Shown: positions 28,245 to 37,320, counted from the first letter of the stretch. The stretch: 64,000 nt of DNA from Novosphingobium lentum NBRC 107847 (GCF_001590965.1 NZ_BCTW01000002.1:62001-126000); one strand, 5' to 3'. A program made the numbers and translations. The notes: generated from the letters alone by a model not told the origin.

Positions 28245-28409
28245 TCACGCGTCGACGCGGGTCCAGGCCCGCCACTTGCCCTTGCCTTCACGGCGCAGCT
28301 GGCGGCCGCACGCGCGGCACGGCGCAACCGTCTCCACCCCGACCCAGCGGACATCGGTGCGATTCGGAAAATGGCGGCCAAACAGGCAGGCAATGCGAAG
28401 CAGGAACAT
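28245..28409 (-). CDS. Small CxxC protein of unknown function
   Basis: 54 residues. The first part, MFLLRIACLFGRHFPNR, is followed by VAPCRACGRQLRREGKG and WRAWTRVDA. The CRAC motif suggests half of a zinc ribbon or a redox pair. The RHxPxR...W...APCRxCGxxL pattern is one I associate with short unnamed sphingomonad proteins. A CGGAG sequence lies about 11 bases upstream of ATG 28409. It converges with the ABC gene. The call is moderate because of the small size. Confidence 0.5.
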   Translation of the reverse strand: MFLLRIACLFGRHFPNRTDVRWVGVETVAPCRACGRQLRREGKGKWRAWTRVDA

Positions 28410-28718
28410 GAATCGGCGCACTCCGGAAAAAAATCCGATTTGGAGGTTTCTAGCTTTGTGCGACCGCGAAGTAAAAGGAACTATCGGTAATGCAGGGAAT
28501 TTTTCCCCAAGCGCCTGGGCCAAATCATTGTTCCTGCTGCGATTGCACGCAGCGAACCAGGACCAGCGTCACCGCTTCCCAAATGCGCGGCGGACGGGCA
28601 AGGTCGCGGTCGTGACCCTGCCCGATTACTTTACTACCGCCCGGTCGGGACCCTCGCCAAACGATCTTGCCTGCAGGCGATCGATCGCATCCCCATTGCA
28701 CGCAGAGGCTACACCGCG
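28410..28718. other. Gene-free stretch upstream of nadB
   Basis: About 300 bases with no convincing gene. The part 28425-28520 is AT-richer than its surroundings (runs of A at 28429-28436 and T at 28500-28505) and probably holds promoters for the divergent small gene and nadB. No operator or riboswitch was recognised. Confidence 0.4.
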
Positions 28719-30323
28719 ATGACACACGACGTGCTGATCATCGGCTCGGGCGCCGCCGGGCTCACCGCCGCGCTGGTGCTGGCCGAACAGGCGCGCGTGC
28801 TGGTGCTGGCCAAGGGCGCGCTCGACGCCGGGTCCACGGCCTGGGCGCAAGGCGGCATCGCCGCTGTGCTCGATGAAGGCGATACGTTCGAGGACCATGT
28901 GCGCGACACGATGGTCGCGGGCGGCGGCCTCAACCGGCGCGAGACGGTGGAGTTCGTGATCGAACACGCCCCGCAGGCGATCGAGCGGCTGATCGAACTG
29001 GGCGTGCCGTTCAACGTCGATCCTGCGGTCGATGGCGGGCTGCACCTGACGCGCGAGGGCGGCCATTCGCACCGCCGCATCGTCCACGTCAACGACGCCA
29101 CCGGCTGGGCCGTGCAGGAGGCGCTGCTGAAGGCCGCGCACGCGCATCCCAACATCACGATGATGCCCGACATGGTCGCGGTCGACCTGATCACCGACCG
29201 GCACCGCACCGCGCCCACGGGCGAACGGCGGGTGTGGGGCGCCTATGCACTCAACGGCCAGACCGGGCGGGTCGAATGCTTTGCGGCCAAGGCGACAATC
29301 CTGGCCACCGGCGGCGCGGGGCGCACTTATCTGTTCAGCACCGCCCCGCGCGGCGCGACGGGTGATGGCATCGCGATGGCGTGGCGCGCGGGCTGCCGCA
29401 TCTCCAACATGGAATTCATGCAGTTCCACCCGACCTGCCTCTACAACCTCGAGGTGAAGAACTTCCTGATCACCGAGGCGGTGCGCGGCGAAGGCGGGCA
29501 TCTGAAGCTGCCGCCCGGCGTGCCCGGCGGCGGCGAACGGTTCATGCCGCGCTTCGACCCGCGGGAGGAACTGGCCCCGCGCGATGTCGTCGCCCGCGCG
29601 ATCGATCATGAGATCAAGCGGCTGGGGCTCGACTATGTTCACCTCGACATCAGCCACAAGGATCCCGAATTCGTCCGTGGCCACTTCCCCAACATTTACG
29701 AACGGCTGATGGGGCTGGGCATCGACATGACCAAACAGCCGATCCCGGTGGTGCCCGCGCAGCATTACACCTGCGGCGGCGTGCTGATCGACCTGACGGG
29801 CCGGGCCGACCTGTCCGGGCTGTATGCGGTGGGCGAATGCTCCGAAAGCGGGCTGCACGGCGCCAACCGGCTGGCGTCCAACTCGCTGCTCGAATGCTTC
29901 GTGTTCGGCGATGCCGCCGCGCGCGACATTCTGGCGCGGTGGGACCAGTTCGCCCCGCCGCCGGAGCTGCGCGCGTGGGACGAAAGCCGCGTCGCCGATT
30001 CGGACGAGGAAGTCGTGATCAAGCAGAACTGGACCGAGCTGCGCCGGTTCATGTGGAACTACGTCGGCATCGTGCGCACCACCAAGCGGCTGGAACGCGC
30101 GGCGCACCGCATCAAGCTGCTGCAGGGCGAGGTCAACGAATACTACGGCAACTTCCGCGTCACCGCCGACCTGATCGAGCTGCGCAACCTGCTGCAGACC
30201 GCCGAGCTGATCGTGAAGGCGGCGCGCGCGCGGCACGAAAGCCGGGGGCTGCACTACAACCTCGATTTCCCGCAGACCGACCCCGCCGCGCGCGACACCA
30301 TCCTGGTGCCCAAGGTCCGCTGA
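28719..30323 (+). CDS. nadB: L-aspartate oxidase NadB
   Basis: 534 residues. NadB is the FAD enzyme that oxidises L-aspartate to iminoaspartate, the first step of de novo NAD synthesis. The FAD dinucleotide motif is LIIGSGAAGLTAAL at the N-terminus. Family landmarks include STAWAQGGIAAVLDE, REGGHSHRRIVH, the EFMQFHPT segment and the substrate-region HYTCGG followed by GLYAVGECSESGLHGANRL. The C-terminal helical domain (NYVGIVRTTKRLERA) is complete. Start ATG 28719. nadA and nadC are not adjacent. Confidence 0.96.
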   Translation: MTHDVLIIGSGAAGLTAALVLAEQARVLVLAKGALDAGSTAWAQGGIAAVLDEGDTFEDHVRDTMVAGGGLNRRETVEFVIEHAPQAIERLIELGVPFNVDPAVDGGLHLTREGGHSHRRIVHVNDATGWAVQEALLKAAHAHPNITMMPDMVAVDLITDRHRTAPTGERRVWGAYALNGQTGRVECFAAKATILATGGAGRTYLFSTAPRGATGDGIAMAWRAGCRISNMEFMQFHPTCLYNLEVKNFLITEAVRGEGGHLKLPPGVPGGGERFMPRFDPREELAPRDVVARAIDHEIKRLGLDYVHLDISHKDPEFVRGHFPNIYERLMGLGIDMTKQPIPVVPAQHYTCGGVLIDLTGRADLSGLYAVGECSESGLHGANRLASNSLLECFVFGDAAARDILARWDQFAPPPELRAWDESRVADSDEEVVIKQNWTELRRFMWNYVGIVRTTKRLERAAHRIKLLQGEVNEYYGNFRVTADLIELRNLLQTAELIVKAARARHESRGLHYNLDFPQTDPAARDTILVPKVR

Positions 30324-30420
30324 CCCCGCGACTTGCGACAATGTCGCAGGCTCGGTCGCGGAACGCAGGCGAGGGCCTGTCGTTGTTCCTGTCGTCAACG
30401 GCAATCAACGAGAGGTTCCC

Positions 30421-30675
30421 ATGAAAAAGCTGTTTGCAACGATTTTTGTGGCGGGCGCGGCGCTCGCCACCGCGTCCGTAGCCGAAGCGCGCCAGGGCTG
30501 CGGCCCGGGCGGCCATCGCGGGCCCTATGGCCATTGCCGGCCCAACAACGGCGGTCGCGTGATCGCGCCGGGACTGGTGATCGGCAATTTCTACCACGGC
30601 CGCGGTTACTGGGATGGCCGCCGTTACTGGCAGCACCGCAACCGCGATCACCGCCGCGGCTGGCGCTATTATTGA
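30421..30675 (+). CDS. Small secreted basic Gly/Arg/Tyr-rich protein
   Basis: 84 residues. The signal peptide is evident (KKLFATIFVAGAALATASVA, then EARQG). The mature part of about 60 residues is rich in Gly, Arg, His and Tyr (GGHRGPYGHCRPNNGGR, RGYWDGRRYWQHRNRDHR) with two cysteines. Similar short GHR-rich secreted proteins are frequent in sphingomonads and have no known role. GAGAGG about five bases upstream supports the ATG at 30421. The inverted repeat TGCGAC-AAT-GTCGCA at 30334-30348 lies between nadB and this gene and may be a terminator stem or operator. Confidence 0.72.
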   Translation: MKKLFATIFVAGAALATASVAEARQGCGPGGHRGPYGHCRPNNGGRVIAPGLVIGNFYHGRGYWDGRRYWQHRNRDHRRGWRYY

Positions 30676-30780
30676 CGCGTGAGTGAGGCGGGGGGCAGGC
30701 AACCCGCGTCGCACGTCCGATCGGGCTGGCCTGCCCACCGCCAGCTCCTCCCCTCAAGCGGGAGGGGCTGGTGGCGCGCC

Positions 30781-31032
30781 TTACATCGTCAGGCCGAGTA
30801 CACGGCCCAGGAAGATCAGCACGACGGCGCCGATGATCGAGGCGAGGCAGCCGGCGCGGTGGAACTGGCCGCCCGTCTGGCCGCGCGTGGTGATGAGGCC
30901 GGCCAGCAGCGAGCCGGCGATGCCCAGCCCGATGGTCGAGATCCAGCCGAGATGGACCGCGCCCGGATAGAAGAATCGGGCGAGCACGCCGATCACGGCG
31001 CCGGAAAAAATAATCGAGATCAGGTTGATCAT
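30781..31032 (-). CDS. GlsB/YeaQ/YmgE family stress-response membrane protein
   Basis: 83 residues, very hydrophobic, with three predicted membrane segments (about 2-20, 28-47 and 60-82). The pattern MINLISIIFSGAVIGVLAR, then TIGLGIAGSLLAGLI and LASIIGAVVLIFLGR is the transglycosylase-associated/GlsB family. These proteins are induced by general or acid stress; their biochemical role is unsettled. GGAGGGA about six bases upstream fixes the start at ATG 31032. A hairpin of the CCTCCC-GGGAGG type at about 30745-30775 follows the stop codon. Confidence 0.9.
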   Translation of the reverse strand: MINLISIIFSGAVIGVLARFFYPGAVHLGWISTIGLGIAGSLLAGLITTRGQTGGQFHRAGCLASIIGAVVLIFLGRVLGLTM

Positions 31033-31124
31033 GTGCGGTCCCTCCAGTTTGTGCGCCCGCTGCCGGGCCTTGCCTGGCCAAGCGGGTGCGCAACGCCCCC
31101 TTGTCCACAATTATGGTTGCAACT

Positions 31125-31139
31125 GCAAAAATATTTTGC
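31125..31139. promoter_or_regulatory. AT-rich palindrome in the nrdA upstream region
   Basis: GCAAAA-ATA-TTTTGC is a perfect inverted repeat in the otherwise gene-free stretch 31033-31590 between GlsB and nrdA. A DnaA-box-like TTGTCCACA lies at 31101-31109. Regulatory function is a guess. Confidence 0.35.
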
Positions 31140-31296
31140 GGCACGCAGTTTCCCTCTTGCGGGGCGAAAAAGCTCGGCTCGACCCGCGCGTCGCTGCACT
31201 GCAACATAAACCTGCGCGCGACGAAACGAATCGCACTTGCGACGAACCGCATGGTCAAGACCGCATTTACCCTCTTGTGTCGGATTCGCGTTGAGG

Positions 31297-31310
31297 CACT
31301 ATGGGTAGTG
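31297..31310. promoter_or_regulatory. Candidate NrdR box upstream of nrdA
   Basis: CACTATGGGTAGTG matches 11 of 14 positions of the known NrdR-box core CACTATATATAGTG; only the central three bases differ. NrdR represses ribonucleotide reductase genes and usually binds two boxes about 31-32 bases apart. I do not find a second match at that spacing. Confidence 0.4.
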
Positions 31311-31354
31311 GTCGGGTTGCCAAGGGGCCTCTAAACCTTGTTTGGAGGGGCGAA

Positions 31355-31370
31355 GTGCCTATATAGGCAC
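31355..31370. promoter_or_regulatory. Perfect 16-base palindrome upstream of nrdA
   Basis: GTGCCTATATAGGCAC is perfectly self-complementary and lies about 220 bases before the nrdA start. Its centre differs from the NrdR consensus, so it may bind another regulator. TATATA at the centre could also be part of a promoter. Confidence 0.4.
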
Positions 31371-31590
31371 GAACTGCTGCTGATGCCGTTGGGCGCAGCC
31401 GCAATCCCGACCCGAATGGGGGTCTGGGGATAAGTTTTTCCATCCATCCGACCCAATGCTGCTAGGATCGGCGCTTGCCCGCCGATTCGAACGGATGCAG
31501 AACATCGGGTCTCCCGGTTTTCTGCGGATGACGATCAATGACCGCTTGTCCGGCTGCCTTCGCGCCGGGGCGGTGACGGGGGGTACAGGC

Positions 31591-33678
31591 GTGGATTTCA
31601 GGACTGGGGACGATTCCATGGCGGCACAGGATGTGTTGGATCTGGACAATGATGCGGCTTCGGCCCGGCAGGAAGGTATCGCGAAAGATGACGTGTCCAC
31701 AGGCCGAAACGCCCGCACCGCGCAAGGTAGCGCCGTGGGCATGACCGCGCAGGATCGCGGCAGCGAAGCGCTGGTGGCCGATGGCGTGGACGCCAATGCC
31801 GCAGCCGACGCGCTCGCGTCCGGCGCGGCTGCCGCGCTGGCCGCCGCCGCCACGCCGGTGGAAAGCGATTCCAAGACCATCCACGCGCGCCGTTTCACCA
31901 TCGTGACCGATCCGTCGCGCGATGCGCTGCTGACCGATTTCGGCAAGGATACGCTCGACGACCGCTATCTGCTGCCGGGCGAGGCGTATCAAGACTTGTT
32001 CGCACGCGTGGCCGATGCGTATGCCGATGATCAGGATCACGCACAGCGGTTGTACGACTACATTTCCAAGCTGTGGTTCATGCCGGCCACGCCGGTGCTG
32101 TCAAACGGCGGCACCGGGCGCGGCCTGCCGATCTCGTGCTACCTCAACTCGGTCGATGACAGCCTGGAAGGCATCGTCAACACCTGGAACGAGAACGTGT
32201 GGCTCGCCAGCCGGGGCGGCGGCATCGGCACGTACTGGGGCAAAGTGCGCGGCATCGGTGAGAGCGTGGGCCTCAACGGCAAGACCAGCGGCATCATCCC
32301 GTTCGTGCGCGTGATGGATTCGCTGACCCTGGCGATTTCGCAGGGCTCGCTGCGGCGGGGTTCGGCGGCGTGCTATCTCGACGTCTCGCACCCCGAGATC
32401 GAGGAATTCCTCGAGATCCGCAAGCCGTCGGGCGATTTCAACCGCAAGGCGCTGAACCTGCACCACGGCGTGCTGCTGACCGACGCGTTCATGGAAGCGG
32501 TGCGCGACGGGACCGAGTTCCACTTGCGCAGCCCCAAGGATCAATCGATCCGCGCCACGGTCGATGCGCGCTCGCTGTTCCAGAAGCTGGTCGAAACCCG
32601 CCTTGCAACAGGCGAGCCCTACATCGTGTTCTCCGACACGGTGAACCGGATGATGCCAAAGCATCACCGCGAGCTGGGGCTGAAGGTTTCGACCTCGAAC
32701 CTGTGTTCGGAGATCACCCTGCCCACGGGTCGCGACCATCTGGGCAACGATCGCACCGCGGTGTGCTGCCTGTCGTCGCTCAACCTGGAAACCTGGGACG
32801 AATGGAACGGCGACAAGACGTTCATCGAGGACGTGATGCGCTTCCTCGACAACGTGCTGCAGGACTATATCGACCGTGCCCCGCCCGAAATGGCGCGCGC
32901 CAAGTATTCGGCATCGCGCGAACGCTCGGTCGGCATGGGCGTGATGGGCTTCCATTCGTTTCTGCAGATGAAGGGCATCGGCTTTGAAAGCGCGATGGCC
33001 AAGGCGATGAACATGAAGATGTTCCGCCACGTCGCCGCCAAGGCCAACGAGGCGTCGATGCTGCTCGCGCAGGAACGCGGCGCGTGCCCCGACGCCGAGG
33101 AACGAGGCGTGATGGAACGGTTCAGCTGCAAGATGGCGATCGCGCCGACCGCGTCGATCAGCATCATCTGCGGCGGCACCAGCGCGTGCATCGAACCGAT
33201 CCCCGCCAACATCTATACGCACAAGACGCTGTCGGGCAGCTTCGTGGTCAAGAACCCGTACCTGCAGAAGCTGCTCGCCGCCAAAAGCAAGGATTCCACC
33301 AACGTGTGGAACACCATCCTCGAGCAGGGCGGTTCGGTGCAGCACCTCGACTTCCTCAGCCCTGAGGAAAAGGCGGTGTACAAGACCAGCTTCGAGATCG
33401 ACCAGCGCTGGCTGCTTGAATTCGCGGCCGACCGCACGCCGTACATCGACCAGGCCCAGTCCCTGAACCTCTACATCCCTGCCGACGTCGACAAGTGGGA
33501 TCTGGCGATGCTGCACTTCCAGGCATGGGAAAAGGGCATCAAGAGCCTGTACTACTTGCGCTCCAAATCGGTGCAGCGCGCCGGTTTTGCCGGCGGGGTG
33601 GAGGCGGACAACACCGCCGAACCCGCCAAGTACGAACTGCCGACCACCGACTACGACGAGTGTCTCGCCTGCCAGTAG
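31591..33678 (+). CDS. nrdA: Ribonucleoside-diphosphate reductase, alpha subunit
   Basis: 695 residues from GTG 31591 (preceded by ACGGGGGG), or 686 from ATG 31618. Class Ia NrdA reduces ribonucleotides to deoxyribonucleotides with the NrdB radical. The active-site triad is seen in NLCSEI (Asn, Cys, Glu). A redox cysteine is in LPISCYLNSVDD, and the C-terminal pair is DECLACQ. The region IDQAQSLNLYIPAD before the end and YYLRSKSVQRAGF fit the family. The first 80 residues are Ala/Asp-rich and variable, in place of a recognisable ATP-cone. nrdB follows 1.3 kb downstream. Confidence 0.94.
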   Translation: MDFRTGDDSMAAQDVLDLDNDAASARQEGIAKDDVSTGRNARTAQGSAVGMTAQDRGSEALVADGVDANAAADALASGAAAALAAAATPVESDSKTIHARRFTIVTDPSRDALLTDFGKDTLDDRYLLPGEAYQDLFARVADAYADDQDHAQRLYDYISKLWFMPATPVLSNGGTGRGLPISCYLNSVDDSLEGIVNTWNENVWLASRGGGIGTYWGKVRGIGESVGLNGKTSGIIPFVRVMDSLTLAISQGSLRRGSAACYLDVSHPEIEEFLEIRKPSGDFNRKALNLHHGVLLTDAFMEAVRDGTEFHLRSPKDQSIRATVDARSLFQKLVETRLATGEPYIVFSDTVNRMMPKHHRELGLKVSTSNLCSEITLPTGRDHLGNDRTAVCCLSSLNLETWDEWNGDKTFIEDVMRFLDNVLQDYIDRAPPEMARAKYSASRERSVGMGVMGFHSFLQMKGIGFESAMAKAMNMKMFRHVAAKANEASMLLAQERGACPDAEERGVMERFSCKMAIAPTASISIICGGTSACIEPIPANIYTHKTLSGSFVVKNPYLQKLLAAKSKDSTNVWNTILEQGGSVQHLDFLSPEEKAVYKTSFEIDQRWLLEFAADRTPYIDQAQSLNLYIPADVDKWDLAMLHFQAWEKGIKSLYYLRSKSVQRAGFAGGVEADNTAEPAKYELPTTDYDECLACQ

Positions 33679-33796
33679 GCACCCCGTACATGCAAGGCCG
33701 CCCGCTGCACCATTCCGCGACACTTTGCGGCTTGCAGCGGGCGCGGCGACGGGCTGTCGAGTTGCGAGTGATTCGCAACTGAAGGGATTTCAATCA

Positions 33797-34204
33797 ATGC
33801 GTAAATGGCACCGCTGGCTGGTCGTGTTCTTCGGGGTGTTCCTGCTGTGGATCGCAGGCACCGGCGTGGCGATGCAGGCGATCGACCTGTTCAAGGGCGA
33901 TGACGATCACGACAAACCGGCAGCCGCGCAACGCGGTCCTGGCGCCGCAGCGGTAACGCTGGCGGTGGGCACGGCCGAAATGCCGCCGCCCGCCGACGCG
34001 CCGCGCAAGCCGAAGAAGGCCGACCTGCGCCACACCATCCAGCACATGCATTCGGGCGAATGGTTCGGGCCGTTCGGCGTGTTGGTCAACACGCTGTCGG
34101 GGCTGGCGCTGCTGTTCTTCAGCTTTTCGGGGCTGTGGATGTACATCCAGATGTGGCGCAACCGCGCGCACCGCAACATCAAGCCCGGCTGGTTCTGGAA
34201 ATAA
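33797..34204 (+). CDS. PepSY-associated TM-helix-like membrane protein
   Basis: 135 residues with two membrane segments, at about 7-29 (WLVVFFGVFLLWIAGTGVAM) and 98-119 (VNTLSGLALLFFSFSGLWMY). The start KWHRWLVVFFGVFLLWIAGT and the late GLWMYIQMWRNRAHR are characteristic of PepSY-associated transmembrane proteins (small iron-uptake or respiratory membrane proteins). The loop between them is periplasmic and Ala/Pro-rich. GAAGGG about ten bases upstream supports the ATG at 33797. It lies in the gap between nrdA and nrdB, 118 bases after nrdA. Confidence 0.75.
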   Translation: MRKWHRWLVVFFGVFLLWIAGTGVAMQAIDLFKGDDDHDKPAAAQRGPGAAAVTLAVGTAEMPPPADAPRKPKKADLRHTIQHMHSGEWFGPFGVLVNTLSGLALLFFSFSGLWMYIQMWRNRAHRNIKPGWFWK

Positions 34205-34383
34205 TGCGCGCCGCCCGCGCCCTTCCACCCATCTGCGGGTCAGCCGCCAGCCTCGCCCGGGGCCGGCGCGCTGTCTCGCCCGGGCACCCTGTGCAGGCAT
34301 CCTGTGGGTGCCGAAGCGGGGGAATTCGCGGGGGAGCGGGCCGGAACCGCACGCTCCGGCCGGATGGCCGGGGCGCACCCGCC

Positions 34384-34420
34384 AAAACGAAGAACGCCCC
34401 CCTGCATCGCAGAGGGGCGC
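34384..34420 (-). terminator. Terminator downstream of the DUF2171 gene
   Basis: On the minus strand a GC-rich stem (34395-34405 with 34109-type partner bases at 34409-34419, one mismatch, three-base loop) is followed by TTCTTCGTTTT. It lies about 70 bases after the DUF2171 stop codon. It may also stop the convergent PepSY transcript. Confidence 0.7.
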
Positions 34421-34488
34421 CTTCCGGCCGTCGGCCACGGCCTCGTCCCGAAGGGGGCGGGATGTCGGCCGCTACGGCGACGGCTGAA

Positions 34489-34758
34489 TTACTTCTCTTC
34501 TTCCATGGCATAGGCGTTGGCGCCGCTGGTCGAGAGGCGGACCTTGTCGCCCTCCACGCCGGCGACCAGCCCGATCGACAGGTAGTGGTGGTGCCCTTCG
34601 TGGCCGCCTTCGCCGCTGTCGTGCTTGGTCAGCTTCATGCGGTCGCCATCGACATGGTCGACGACGCCGACATGCGCGCCATCGGCGCCGATCACTTCCA
34701 TGTGTTCGCGGATCTGCGCGCCATAGTGATTGCTCTGGGTCGGGGTATCGGTAGCCAT
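34489..34758 (-). CDS. DUF2171 domain-containing protein
   Basis: 89 residues. The DUF2171 (PRC-barrel-like) pattern is visible: QIREHMEVIGADGAHVGVVD, DHVDGDRMKLTKHDSG, a His-rich loop (GGHEGHHHYLSI) and VEGDKVRLSTSG. Such proteins are short, soluble, one-domain beta-barrels of unknown role, common in sphingomonads and often stress-linked. A GAGAA-type ribosome-binding site precedes ATG 34758. It lies on the minus strand between nrdA and nrdB, so the two reductase genes cannot form a simple compact operon. Confidence 0.88.
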   Translation of the reverse strand: MATDTPTQSNHYGAQIREHMEVIGADGAHVGVVDHVDGDRMKLTKHDSGEGGHEGHHHYLSIGLVAGVEGDKVRLSTSGANAYAMEEEK

Positions 34759-35023
34759 CGGGCTTCTCCTGAAATTTCAGAGGGATATTGCCGGCAGGGG
34801 CGCGCCGGTTGTCGTGTTTGGTTAACGAACCCCACGCCAACGCGTTCCCGCCGTTTCGCGCATCATTCGCGCCCTGCGCCGGCCCGCGCGGCACCGGCGA
34901 CGAACCGCCGCACCGCTATTTTATCGTCCGCCCGCCGCACCGCCGCTTTATCGCCCGCCCGCCGCCCTATGCGCGCGCGCAACGCTGCCCTATTCTGCAA
35001 ATTCGCCTGAAGGACCCACGCCC

Positions 35024-36085
35024 ATGTCACTCCTCGAAGCCCGCAAGACCTACAAGCCGTTCGAATATCCGTGGGCCTACGAGTTCTGGAAGCGCCAGCA
35101 GCAGATCCACTGGATGCCCGAGGAAGTGCCGCTGGGCGAGGATTGCCGCGACTGGGCGCAGAAGATCTCGGACCATGAGCGCAACCTGCTCACCCAGATC
35201 TTCCGCTTCTTCACCCAGGCCGATATCGAGGTGCAGGATTGCTACCACGACAAGTACGGCCGCGTGTTCAAGCCGACCGAGATCAAGATGATGCTGGCAG
35301 CGTTTTCCAACATGGAAACGGTGCACATTGCCGCTTACAGCCACTTGCTCGACACCATCGGCATGCCCGAAAGCGAGTACGGCATGTTTCTGGAATACCA
35401 GGAAATGCGCGACAAGCACGATTACCTGCAGCAGTTCGGCGTCGATAGCGACCAGGACATCGCGCGCACGCTGGCGATGTTCGGCGGGTTCACCGAAGGG
35501 CTGCAGCTGTTCGCCAGCTTTGCCATGCTGATGAACTTCCCGCGCTTCAACAAGATGAAGGGCATGGGCCAGATCGTCACCTGGTCGATCCGCGACGAAA
35601 GCCTGCACTGCGAAGGCATCATCAAGCTGTTCCACGCCTTCACCAAGGAGCGTGACTGCCTGACCAAGGGCGTGATCAGCGACATCCGCGACGCCTGCCA
35701 CACCACCGTGGCGCTGGAAGACGCGTTCATCGACCTGGCGTTCGAACAGGGCCCGGTGCCCGGCATGAGCCCCAAGGAAATCAAGAAGTACATCCGCTAC
35801 ATCGCCGACTGGCGGCTGGGCCAGCTGGGCATGAAGCCGATGTTCATGATCGACGACCACCCCCTCCCCTGGCTCGCCCCGCTGCTCAACGGCGTGGAGC
35901 ACGCCAACTTCTTCGAAACCCGTGCCACCGAATACTCCAAGGCCGCCACGCGCGGCAGCTGGAACGACGTGTGGTCGAGCTTCGACTCGCGCCGCAAGGC
36001 CAAGGCGAACGACGGGGTCGAGGATGTTGGTTCGGGCGAGGCGGATGTGGATATGTTCGCGGCGGCGGGGATCGCGGCGGAGTAG
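35024..36085 (+). CDS. nrdB: Ribonucleoside-diphosphate reductase, beta subunit
   Basis: 353 residues. NrdB houses the di-iron/tyrosyl radical cofactor of class I reductase. Metal ligands are seen in FFTQADIEVQDC, SNMETVHIAAYSHL (Glu, His and the radical tyrosine), FGGFTEGLQLFASFA and RDESLHCEGIIKLFH. The C-terminal tail is acidic and ends ADVDMFAAAGIAAE; in this family the tail docks onto NrdA. ATG 35024 gives MSLLEARKTYKPFEYPWA, typical of alphaproteobacteria. It lies downstream of nrdA with two unrelated genes between. Confidence 0.96.
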   Translation: MSLLEARKTYKPFEYPWAYEFWKRQQQIHWMPEEVPLGEDCRDWAQKISDHERNLLTQIFRFFTQADIEVQDCYHDKYGRVFKPTEIKMMLAAFSNMETVHIAAYSHLLDTIGMPESEYGMFLEYQEMRDKHDYLQQFGVDSDQDIARTLAMFGGFTEGLQLFASFAMLMNFPRFNKMKGMGQIVTWSIRDESLHCEGIIKLFHAFTKERDCLTKGVISDIRDACHTTVALEDAFIDLAFEQGPVPGMSPKEIKKYIRYIADWRLGQLGMKPMFMIDDHPLPWLAPLLNGVEHANFFETRATEYSKAATRGSWNDVWSSFDSRRKAKANDGVEDVGSGEADVDMFAAAGIAAE

Positions 36086-36119
36086 GGGCGAGCATCGCCT
36101 AGGGGCGTGGCACTCGTGG

Positions 36120-37283
36120 CTAAGCTACGAAGCGATGATATTCACGATGCCACGTCAGAAAGCGCACATGCGGACGCAAATTCTCGTTTGCAGGTAATCT
36201 TGCTCTCCGATCCGGGTGCAGCAGCTTAGTCACGCCGTCTATGTCGTTGATCTTGTTCGACAGCAGAATTTCGCCCGAATCGCTAAGTGAGATCAACCCT
36301 CTGTCGAACATCCAGTGGACGGTACCCGAGAGCGCAATTCCGTTTGCCACGGTGTCAGGTCCGCCAGCCTCGACACTCATGATGTGAGCTGCTTGCGCTT
36401 CGGCGCGACCGCCACCGTTGATGAGTTGCATACCCGTGAGAGCGCAACGACGGTCATACACATCCAAAACGCGCTTACGGAATTGGCGGTTGCGCACGAC
36501 GCGATTGACCAGCATCGTAGCGCGATCAATCGGACCGAGCCACGGCTCATGCTGTTCGTGCACTCGATCGAGCAACGGTTTGTCCGCATCCTCACGCGGC
36601 AAAAACTCATCGTCCTCGATCAAGCCCAACTCGACGATGCGGTTAAAGTCGTCGTCCGAGATCGGGCGGATCGACTGGATGGCACGATCATTGTTCAGCC
36701 GACCATAGGCGCCAAGTAACCCGCGCTTGACCGCTTGGCCCTCCAATTGAACCGCCACGTCACGCCCAAGTTCCAGATATGTACCGGGTTCAATCAACGC
36801 CAGAAACATATCGGCGTCATCCGGATCGCGCACTACCTGCTCAACCCGTGCAACGGCATGGTAACCGCGTGGCCCCGCACGTCGAGGTTCCTGATATACG
36901 ATCCATTGGCCAACTGATCGCGCCGCTGCGCGGAGCCATTGCGGTCCGAAGCGATAAAAGCGTTCGGGCACATCCCCGTAGATAGAGTGCGAGCCTACCA
37001 CGAACACGCACTTTCCCCGGTCGGCTTGCGGCAATTTAAGAGCGACCTCGCGAAGCCGATAATGCCCTGGGGTCAAAAATTCGATCCCTCCGCGATCCCG
37101 CAGCTGCTGTAGTTCGCGGCTGAGCGTCATCTCGGGCGTCGCGCCGCGCGAGCCGACTTGGCGGACGATCCTGCCAAGTTCTTCCTCAATCATTTGCTGG
37201 CGGGTAAAGTCTGCGCTCCCGGATCGCGCGACCAGACGCCGGACAGCAATCTCGACCGCATTGGACCAATCACTGCCCGCCAA
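36120..37283 (-). CDS. wHTH-HNH endonuclease (predicted restriction-like, HNH_2)
   Basis: 387 residues. The order of parts is: an N-terminal winged-helix-like region (about 15-75, ending LRDRGGIEFLTPGHYRL) of a kind shared by many restriction enzymes; a middle beta-rich region (about 85-210, WIVYQEPRR, GYHAVARVEQVVRDPDDADM) that may be a PUA/EVE-like modified-base reader; and a C-terminal HNH domain (YDRRCALTGMQL, AQAAHIMSVEAGGPDTVANG, ALSGTVHWMFDRG). TTG 37283 is used as the start, with GGAGGGAAGAG just upstream. GC content and codon use are visibly lower than in neighbours, suggesting recent transfer. No methyltransferase is adjacent. A role in DNA defence is inferred. Confidence 0.85.
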   Translation of the reverse strand: MAGSDWSNAVEIAVRRLVARSGSADFTRQQMIEEELGRIVRQVGSRGATPEMTLSRELQQLRDRGGIEFLTPGHYRLREVALKLPQADRGKCVFVVGSHSIYGDVPERFYRFGPQWLRAAARSVGQWIVYQEPRRAGPRGYHAVARVEQVVRDPDDADMFLALIEPGTYLELGRDVAVQLEGQAVKRGLLGAYGRLNNDRAIQSIRPISDDDFNRIVELGLIEDDEFLPREDADKPLLDRVHEQHEPWLGPIDRATMLVNRVVRNRQFRKRVLDVYDRRCALTGMQLINGGGRAEAQAAHIMSVEAGGPDTVANGIALSGTVHWMFDRGLISLSDSGEILLSNKINDIDGVTKLLHPDRRARLPANENLRPHVRFLTWHREYHRFVA

Positions 37284-37320
37284 CTCTTCCCTCCCGATCG
37301 AATGTTGCCATCATGCGGGA

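Noticed and set aside
31101..31109. DnaA box regulating nrdA
   Set aside because: A single TTGTCCACA differs from the consensus at the third base and is alone; noted only as context.
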